A DNA stretch of 64,000 bases, taken from positions 1 through 64,000 of the forward strand of contig BROG01000265.1 of the NCBI GenBank assembly GCA_030159075.1, in the 5' to 3' direction. Both the position numbers and the translations under genes were made by a program. This document shows, in pieces, positions 58,401 to 64,000 of the stretch. Within the stretch, counting starts at the first letter, position 1, and each line of letters opens with the position of its first letter. This DNA is from Atrina japonica. Its lineage: Eukaryota > Mollusca > Bivalvia > Pterioida > Pinnidae. The notes under the pieces were generated by a model. That model ran no database searches, was not told the DNA's origin, and saw only the letters and a program-made list of their open reading frames with translations.

Positions 58401-61400
58401 TTTTGGTAACCACAGCTAATGCCTCTTTAAGTAAAAACTCAAAATTTGTATACCATACAAATCAGAAATTTGAGGCAATGTTTTTACGTGAATAAAAAAA
58501 ACAAAATATTAAAGTGTGTTTCCTAGCCAGTCACATCTGAGAATATTACAAACAACTCAGTCAATTATAGTCAAAATAATAAAATAAAAACTGGGCTTGC
58601 GTACTGAGTAAATTTGGTGACTTCCGGTTTAGATGTCATGGAGGAGTTAAAATCCACAGAATAATATAATGCATGGATATGATTCATTGTTTTTCATTGA
58701 GTTTTGGAGCAGTCTCATTTAAGTGCAATTGTAAATTTCTGTCTTAAATGTCCAACAATTTCAGAGTATACTATACTTTTTACAGTGTGTTTCAAAAAAC
58801 ATGTCCCGACTTTACCATTAAATAGAATTTGTTACAAGCTACATATCAAACTAAGGAATATATCATATTAAAGAGTTTTGCATAACAATTGTGTTGGTAT
58901 ATACATCTAATGCATACACATTAAATATTATTCAAGTGAACCACATCCTTAAGTATTTTGGCAATTTACCAGTCAAACGTCATTTTTCATTACTTATTTC
59001 GAATGTCCTTCGTCCATGTATACCGCTAACTGTAACTTGTCCAGGAAGGTTCTGATCACATTTTCACGTGTATAAATATAAAAAGGTTTCAGATACCAAG
59101 GTATAAATCATTAGGATGTCCAGGATATAGGTATAAATCTGGTAAAAATGGACAAACACGGACCTCTTGAAATCAAGAGGTGGGATCAGGTGTCATGGAG
59201 GAGTAAGCATCCCCTGTCGACCGGTCACACCAGCCGTGAGTCCACAATCAAATTAAAATGAAATACGTAAGGAACGAAACTCAACAACTGCCAACAAACA
59301 GGTAACTCAACATTTCACTTAGTGAATTAGAGTAGTCGCAAACAAAACTATTATACCAACCGTAAAATTTGCGGAACGTTGACATCAAACGCGGTTTTCG
59401 ATATCCCTGTGTCAATATTTTGTCAGTGAATAGTTTACCTCTGAAATGTTCATATGTTGAACACGCTCCGGCATATCTGATCATTTGTGAAATATAAACT
59501 CTATATGCGGGTGATTTAGGGAATATTACTACTTAAATTTGGAAAATTAACGATGAGAAAACCGAAATCGTCGCGTTTGTCATATAGCTTATTTAATAAA
59601 ATGTCTAAGTATGAAGCGTGTGTGCTTGATTCTGTTCTTGATTTCTAGTTCGACGGGATATGTCGCATTGACATATGTATGCAAATTGTCATTATTAATT
59701 GACAAATCCACTGAAATCCCTCCAATTTAACATTATTGCCTGTTTTAAGTAATCGAGATCATTTGGGCATGTTGCATATACTCAAAATAAAATTTAAAAT
59801 AATCGAAATAAAGGTTCTTTTGCAAGTTTTATTCATGCGTTTTGGTAGTTTAACCAAATAATGCTAATTTATGATGATAATACCGATGACGTCATAAAAT
59901 AAGTTTTAAATTATTAATTTTCAATTAAATTCTCTTTCTAATTAACTTTCAATTTTCTAATTATCATGTGTCCGGGCAAAAGTATAGACATTTAAAGTGG
60001 GTACATGTTTTATTAAACATGTCCTGTATTATGTCAATAATGAAATTCAATTATGATGGGAAATGGTAATTATTTAAACCGAACAAAGTTAATTTCTCAT
60101 TCCCCTAAGTATCATCTAGTTTATTTTCAAAAAAGGTCGGTCTTTTTCCCGGGTATATTGTAACGGTGTTCTCTCCTCCACCATTAAAAACTGGCCACCA
60201 CCATATTAATGAAAAATTGTTGGGTGTGGCCAATAAAACAAACAATCAATTTATTACCAAATATAATCATGCGCTATCAAAACATTAATTTTGACTCACT
60301 ACCGGACAATCATTCACCGCTAAAGATCATAATAGACTAGTCTTAAACAACAGAAAAGAACTTTCCACCGAGATACTTAGGGTGAAACGGGTTAAAATGA
60401 GTATTGTAAGAATAATAATACAGGAACGCCTACAAATTCATATATACTTCCGACTCGATGAAAAGAATGTTTATATGAAAACAAACCAACCCATACCGAT
60501 GATATTTGTTTTGATGTTCCAACACGACGTGCAACAAGCAGCATTAAACGATGGCGAATAACAGTCATAAGGCGCCTGGTACACTCTGTTCTCGCACAGA
60601 TCTCCCAGGGGAAGAATCGGCTGGTTACCATAGGGACAGTCGTCTGCACGGTAAAGAAAAAGAAAATAATGTGGTCTCTTTGTCACATGTTTTATAAACA
60701 GGTTCAGAGATAGAGAAGAACAAATTACAGTCGTGAATGCCACAAAAGTTCAAAAACACGGAAGTTCTGTTATGGAGGAAGTAGTAGTACAGGGTGAACA
60801 CAGAACCCGCATTATTATATCAACTCCGGATTCACTGATAATCACTACAATGACCATTTGTCTTCCATTATTATTTACTTTTTATTTACTATCCAGTTCC
60901 TTATATGTACCGTCTATGAAGGCAAAGAGTTCAGGGGCCATTTTGAAAAAAAAAATCTTGTACTTGGTATGCAGTGATATGATTGGTGTGATTATTTTTA
61001 TCAGAACAAGGTACCGGAGAATGATTTATAATCACATTTAAGATGGAAAAAAAAACAGAAAAAGCACAAAAGTACACACCGCTCTGCACGGAATATGTCA
61101 AATATTTGACAAATTTTTAAATGGGGATACCCAGAAATAAATAAATGATATACTTTTTTTCCAATAATCACTGTCATCATCGTAAAAAGATGACAATCTT
61201 AGGTTAGGGGACTTCAGAATTTAAACAACGGCCTCATCTATATGAAAAAATATCACTTAACCAATCAGCTGGTACCAACATACGGGTTACTGAGTTTATG
61301 TATACCCTCGCGGACTCAAAATGTCCCCCAGTAGTGGCTACGAAACAGTGGTTGCAAATACAAACGAAATGTCAAAGTTAAATGTTTGCTAAAGAGAGCT

Positions 61401-62633
61401 GAAAAAATGGAGTGATTTCTCAGTAATCTACCAATATAAATGATAATTTACACTGACCTCGAACGTTTGCACCGGAAGTTGATTTTATACACATGCCATT
61501 TACACACACCTGAATAAGTGATGAAATTCTTTAAAATATAGTTAATGAAAATATATCACTTCAAAAGATACCAACCTGTGTTTAATACATATTTTCTCGT
61601 CTTTGATTTTTTACCACAGCTTTGGTGTACATATAAAAGTCACAAATACCAAAGTGTAACTGGTAACAAAGAGGTTCAAGAGACAATAAACGAATAAGGT
61701 GAAAATTGGACACACACGGACCTCTGAAAATCCAAAAGTGGGATCAGGTGTTATGGAAGAGTAAGTATTTCCTGTCTATCGGTTAAATACGCTGTGAGAA
61801 CACAGATAAATTGAAATGAAATAATTGTGGAATTAATCCTCATAATAATGGGTAACAATTCGGATCGTAAATAAGTTTAATACTCGTTTTTCAGCTAACG
61901 AACATCCTTAGTCTATATATTTTTTAAAAAGGTACAAAAAAAATCCGTGAAATGCTTTAAACGGCTTCCAACTCATACCTTGTAATTTCCACAAATAGTG
62001 CCATCTAGCGGTATAACAAAGCTACATGTAGAAGTGTGTTGAGAGAAGCAAAACATCCCTTGGCAAATGGTTGAGTAATTACCGTCAGTGAAATCCTAAA
62101 AAGGAATATCATTTCGTTTCAAAATAAAAAAAAAAGTCATGCAACTGAATGATTAAAGTATCAGAAATAATTAAAAGTGCACAAAATTTAAGCAAATTAT
62201 ATTCATTCTTAACGTCAGATATTTTCTATTAAATAACATAAGTATCGTTCATTGCATTGTTTTAAAATGTGCACTCCAAATCAAGACGCACATGGATGTA
62301 AAAGAAGTACAGCGTGTAAGACGTTCTGAGCTTTAACTAAATTAACACACGCATGGCATGTTTTGGCGATTTGTATTCAACTCATGGAGTAATCACCTTA
62401 ACACGTGTTTGCAAGCAAAATTAAGATTATGGCCTTACCAACTGTCATTCTGTTAGTGATCACATTTGAAAGATTAACATAGATTTGGAACTTATTTTCG
62501 TACTTTTTGATATTTTGATATTTCACAAAGATTCCAAACACAAATAGATAAAATTTATTTTCTTGTTTCACTTTCCTATTTATATATACAATTATACATC
62601 AGCTACACAGAATGTAATGCTCACGCGCGCACT

Positions 62634-62717
<84 letters not shown>

Positions 62718-62982
62718 TATTTACAAAACATGTTTAAAATTACTTACTCGGCAGAGAAATGACTCTTTCCCATTCGCATTCTTACATTGTTGATCGGCAT
62801 GGTAGACATCACCCGCTTCGTCCGGGTAAGGTAATCTCGTTCCCACCTCACTTTCTTTAGAATTCTGAGTTAGACAGTTACTTCCGGTACTGTAATTTTG
62901 AAGAGTTACATAAGGCTTCATAATGCCATTCAAAACTTTTGATGTGGATGTAATTGTCTGCACTTGTTCAGTGTTAGTAGTA
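54350..62982 (-). CDS. Gene B (partial): C-terminal part of an ADAMTS-type secreted metalloprotease with mucin-like tail
   Basis: Seven exons on the minus strand join in phase: 62982-62748, 62095-61979, 61509-61458, 60643-60497, 57734-57642, 56175-55857, 55280-~54350. The order is end of the protease unit, ADAM cysteine-rich domain (DADQQC-like spacing, then PLDGTICG and VCVNGMC), two six-cysteine PLAC-like motifs, then ~400 Thr/Ser/Pro-rich residues likely to be O-glycosylated. The family cleaves extracellular-matrix proteins and is secreted. The zinc-binding catalytic domain, propeptide and signal peptide must be upstream, beyond the right edge. No thrombospondin type-1 repeat is seen where one normally follows the cysteine-rich domain. 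The 5' end is incomplete and the 3' end ambiguous. Confidence 0.8.
55372..55454. repeat. (TA)n microsatellite in gene B intron
   Basis: Uninterrupted TA run ~90 bp upstream (minus-strand sense) of exon g. Confidence 0.95.
55857..56175 (-). CDS. Gene B exon f: Ser/Thr-rich linker
   Basis: This 319-nt exon lies between tttcattatag|GTACATCC and ACCCAGAG|GTAATA (phase 1 in, 2 out). It codes ~105 residues rich in Ser and Thr (for example DLGLSTTGSGSSTSSS), without cysteines. It probably forms an O-glycosylated stalk. Confidence 0.75.
56280..57035. other. Gene B intron, non-repeat part
   Basis: No exon or known repeat is seen. Confidence 0.4.
57040..57330 (-). mobile_element. Retroelement 3' end, degraded copy
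   Basis: 'ggacaaacacggacctctgt', 'gagttgaccattcacaccat' and 'caacatttcatttagtgaa' align in order with 59130-59330. Confidence 0.75.
57642..57734 (-). CDS. Gene B exon e: second PLAC-like six-cysteine motif
   Basis: The exon lies between atatctccag|GATGTCAG and ACAAATG|GTAAGA. It codes CQYGDAIDYCNKSQC followed by EDNVVRDQCCLTC. It has the same C-x8-CC-x2-C ending as exon d and the same C-[PQ]-Y-G start, so d and e are likely an ancient duplication. Flanking phases are 1 and 1, which allows such a module to be duplicated or skipped. Confidence 0.8.
57760..57900. repeat. Short direct duplication beside exon e
   Basis: 'gtttatcctaagggagttc' with flanking 'gaagtactgatacccaag' occurs twice, ~70 bp apart. 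Confidence 0.8.
58078..58430. mobile_element. TTAA-MITE copy 5
   Basis: TTAA|AGGGGCATTAGCTGTA at the left and CACAGCTAATGCCTCT|TTAA at the right, 353 bp. The interior is inverted relative to copies 1 and 4, as expected of a quasi-palindrome. Confidence 0.9.
59090..59590 (-). pseudogene. Broken reverse-transcriptase retroelement, C-terminal fragment and 3' UTR
   Basis: The minus strand contains DDFGFLIVNFPNLSSNIP, then an in-frame stop, then the frame 59484-59281 (MIRYAGACSTYEH..., RKPRLMSTFRKFYGWY). The 3' UTR continues to ~59090. It is related to 43390-44062 but of a different subfamily. The RT catalytic part is missing. Confidence 0.7.
60137..60245 (+). repeat. SINE family 2, 3' part
   Basis: 'ggtctttttcccgggtatat', 'ctctcctccaccattaaaaa' and 'ctggccaccaccatatta'. 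The head is absent. Confidence 0.75.
60497..60643 (-). CDS. Gene B exon d: first PLAC-like six-cysteine motif
   Basis: The exon lies between accgtgcag|ACGACTG and ATCATCG|GTATGG. It codes a six-cysteine motif, beginning DDCPYGNQ and ending SFNAACCTSC. The spacing C-x8-CC-x2-C resembles PLAC domains at the C-termini of ADAMTS proteins and relatives. PLAC identity is by pattern, not alignment. Confidence 0.75.
61458..61509 (-). CDS. Gene B exon c: end of cysteine-rich domain
   Basis: This 52-nt exon lies between acttattcag and CGAG|GTCAGT. It codes VCVNGMCIKSTSGANVR and continues the 'K.C..G.C' part of the cysteine-rich domain directly from exon b. Confidence 0.8.
61690..61860 (-). mobile_element. 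Retroelement 3' UTR fragment
   Basis: 'ggacacacacggacctctga', 'gggatcaggtgttatgg' and 'agagtaagtatttcctgtc' match the family tail. Confidence 0.7.
61979..62095 (-). CDS. Gene B exon b: ADAM cysteine-rich domain
   Basis: This 117-nt, phase 0-0 exon has acceptor cctttttag and donor TACAAG|GTATGA. It codes CQGMFCFSQHTSTCSF and VIPLDGTICGNYK. The 'DGT.CG..K' element is the hallmark of the ADAMTS cysteine-rich domain. Confidence 0.85.
62636..62710. repeat. (GA)n microsatellite
   Basis: GA run of ~74 bp, ending ~40 bp from gene B exon a. Confidence 0.95.
62748..62982 (-). CDS. Gene B exon a: protease/cysteine-rich junction
   Basis: The acceptor is gtgattccag|TACTACT and the donor TGCCGA|GTAAGT. 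It codes 78 residues, including NYSTGSNCL and LPYPDEAGDVYHADQQCKNA. The latter matches the ADAMTS pattern in which a short 'CL...LPG..Y.AD.QC' segment follows the metalloprotease domain. The exon begins with the third base of a codon, so an upstream exon ending in phase 2 is required, outside the window or not recognised. Confidence 0.8.
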
Positions 62983-63309
62983 CTGGAATCACAAAATTAT
63001 ATGTTTAAATACAGGTAAAAAGGAGAATTCTGCGACATTCATAGATAGCTGTTTCGAATTTTCTAAAATTGATTCCGTTTTTAGATCTTTAATCAGTCTG
63101 GTTAAGGATGTCACGAATAAAGCTTTATTCTACATTTTCTGGCTATCATTTTGTTGCATTATATAACAAAAGTTTCTGTTTCCGTTGAATATTTTCCTAT
63201 CACAAAACATAGTCAGTAGCTGTTCTATACGATTATCAGGTCCCGGGATTTCCTTCTCTGTTTGTAAACCCTATGATTTACTGATTTTAGATTTTTATCT
63301 CTTTTGTAC

Positions 63310-63342
63310 TACCTACTTATCTACCTACCTACCTACCTTACA
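63310..63342. repeat. (CTAC)n tract
   Basis: Eight-odd CTAC units with one variant. Confidence 0.9.
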
Positions 63343-63354
63343 TTACAAGTAAGA

Positions 63355-63510
63355 ATGAAGAAGTACTAATGAATAATCGAATCTCCAAGTCCATTAGAAT
63401 ACGACAAATGAGATATACAAATGATGGTCTCAGCATGGAGAACAAATGCGAATTCCAAAAGGGATGGATGGGACCAGGGTTCTGGAAGGAGTCAGCATCC
63501 CCTAAGAAAC
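63355..63510 (-). mobile_element. Retroelement 3' UTR fragment
   Basis: 'aatgaagaagtactaatgaa', 'aacaaatgcgaattccaaa' and 'ctggaaggagtcagcatcc' align with 43490-43625. Confidence 0.7.
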
Positions 63511-63600
63511 AAACCTACATACCTACCTTTTTACTACTAGTGCCTGACTGACCTCCATTATATAACTTAACAGCATTTACACAAACAAATAGAATTTTTT

Positions 63601-63822
63601 AAAAATTTTGAATGGTGTTTTACGCCACACTCAACAATTTATCGGTTATATGGTGCCAGCCAGTTTTAATGGTGGATGTGAGAACCCGGTTACATTGTAC
63701 CCGGGAAGAGACCACCGGCCTTCCGCATGTAAACTGGCAAACTTCAAACCTGCGCTAAAAGGAAGTGAGAGATTTAATATTTTAAAACGCGATGCTCTAA
63801 CCATTCGGCTACGGAGGCCCAA
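63601..63822 (-). repeat. SINE family 2, full length
   Basis: The minus strand starts GGGCCTCCGTAGCCGAATGG with 'ttagagcatcgcg' (A-box region). It continues 'cagtttacatgcggaaggcc', 'cccgggtacaatgtaaccgg' and ends 'gtggcgtaaaac'. This is the most complete member of the family here. Confidence 0.85.
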
Positions 63823-63837
63823 CAAATAAATAGAAAA

Positions 63838-64000
63838 CTACTTACATCTACCTTACACCAAAACTTACATCTACCCAACACCAAAATACCTAACACTACC
63901 CAACCCAACACAAAATACCTACCCACACCAAAATACACAACATCTACCCAACACTAAAATACACACACATAACACCTACCCTACCCAACACCAAAATACA
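63838..64000. repeat. ~25-bp minisatellite at the right edge
   Basis: Units of the type 'acatctacccaacaccaaaa' plus 'tacc' run to the window end and probably beyond. Confidence 0.85.

Overview
This is a eukaryotic nuclear window: AT-rich, intron-dominated, and full of microsatellites, minisatellites, tRNA-derived SINEs and short inverted-repeat transposons. SINEs ending in a 'ggcattttggtgacgtctccatatga'-like tail and a 'ggggcctccgtggcc' head, together with the style of the coding genes, point to a marine bivalve mollusc, possibly a mussel-like lineage. The species is an inference; no diagnostic gene is present. Two spliced protein genes can be reconstructed from exon phases, both on the minus strand. 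GENE A (38955 down to 6162) has nine coding exons whose intron phases all agree. They give an 829-residue protein with a short Glu/Lys/Arg coiled-coil N-terminus, a long disordered acidic and Ser/Pro-rich middle, and a compact, better-structured C-terminal ~235 residues. I do not recognise the family by name. An RFX-type X-box lies ~125 bp upstream of the start codon, which makes a ciliary or flagellar role a reasonable hypothesis. GENE B (from beyond the right edge down to about 54350) is the C-terminal part of an ADAMTS-type secreted metalloprotease. It has the ADAM cysteine-rich domain, then two six-cysteine PLAC-like motifs instead of thrombospondin repeats, then a Thr/Ser-rich mucin-like tail. 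The catalytic domain must lie to the right of the window. Layout: 1-6.1 kb, SINEs and a ~1.97 kb tandem duplication carrying a 33-bp minisatellite; 6.2-39 kb, gene A with repeat-filled introns (an 11.8 kb first intron); 39.1-54.3 kb, intergenic sequence with Tc1/pogo-type inverted-repeat elements, retroelement tails, large dinucleotide arrays and a 15-bp satellite-like array; 54.3-64 kb, gene B. There is no CRISPR, operon, rRNA or intact tRNA gene. All long ORFs outside the two genes are either translations of repeats or unassigned. The most interesting non-genic items are a five-copy TTAA-flanked MITE family, a SINE split by a fold-back insertion, a near-perfect 43-bp-arm hairpin that looks like a template-switch event, and an 812-bp TA-flanked non-autonomous element.
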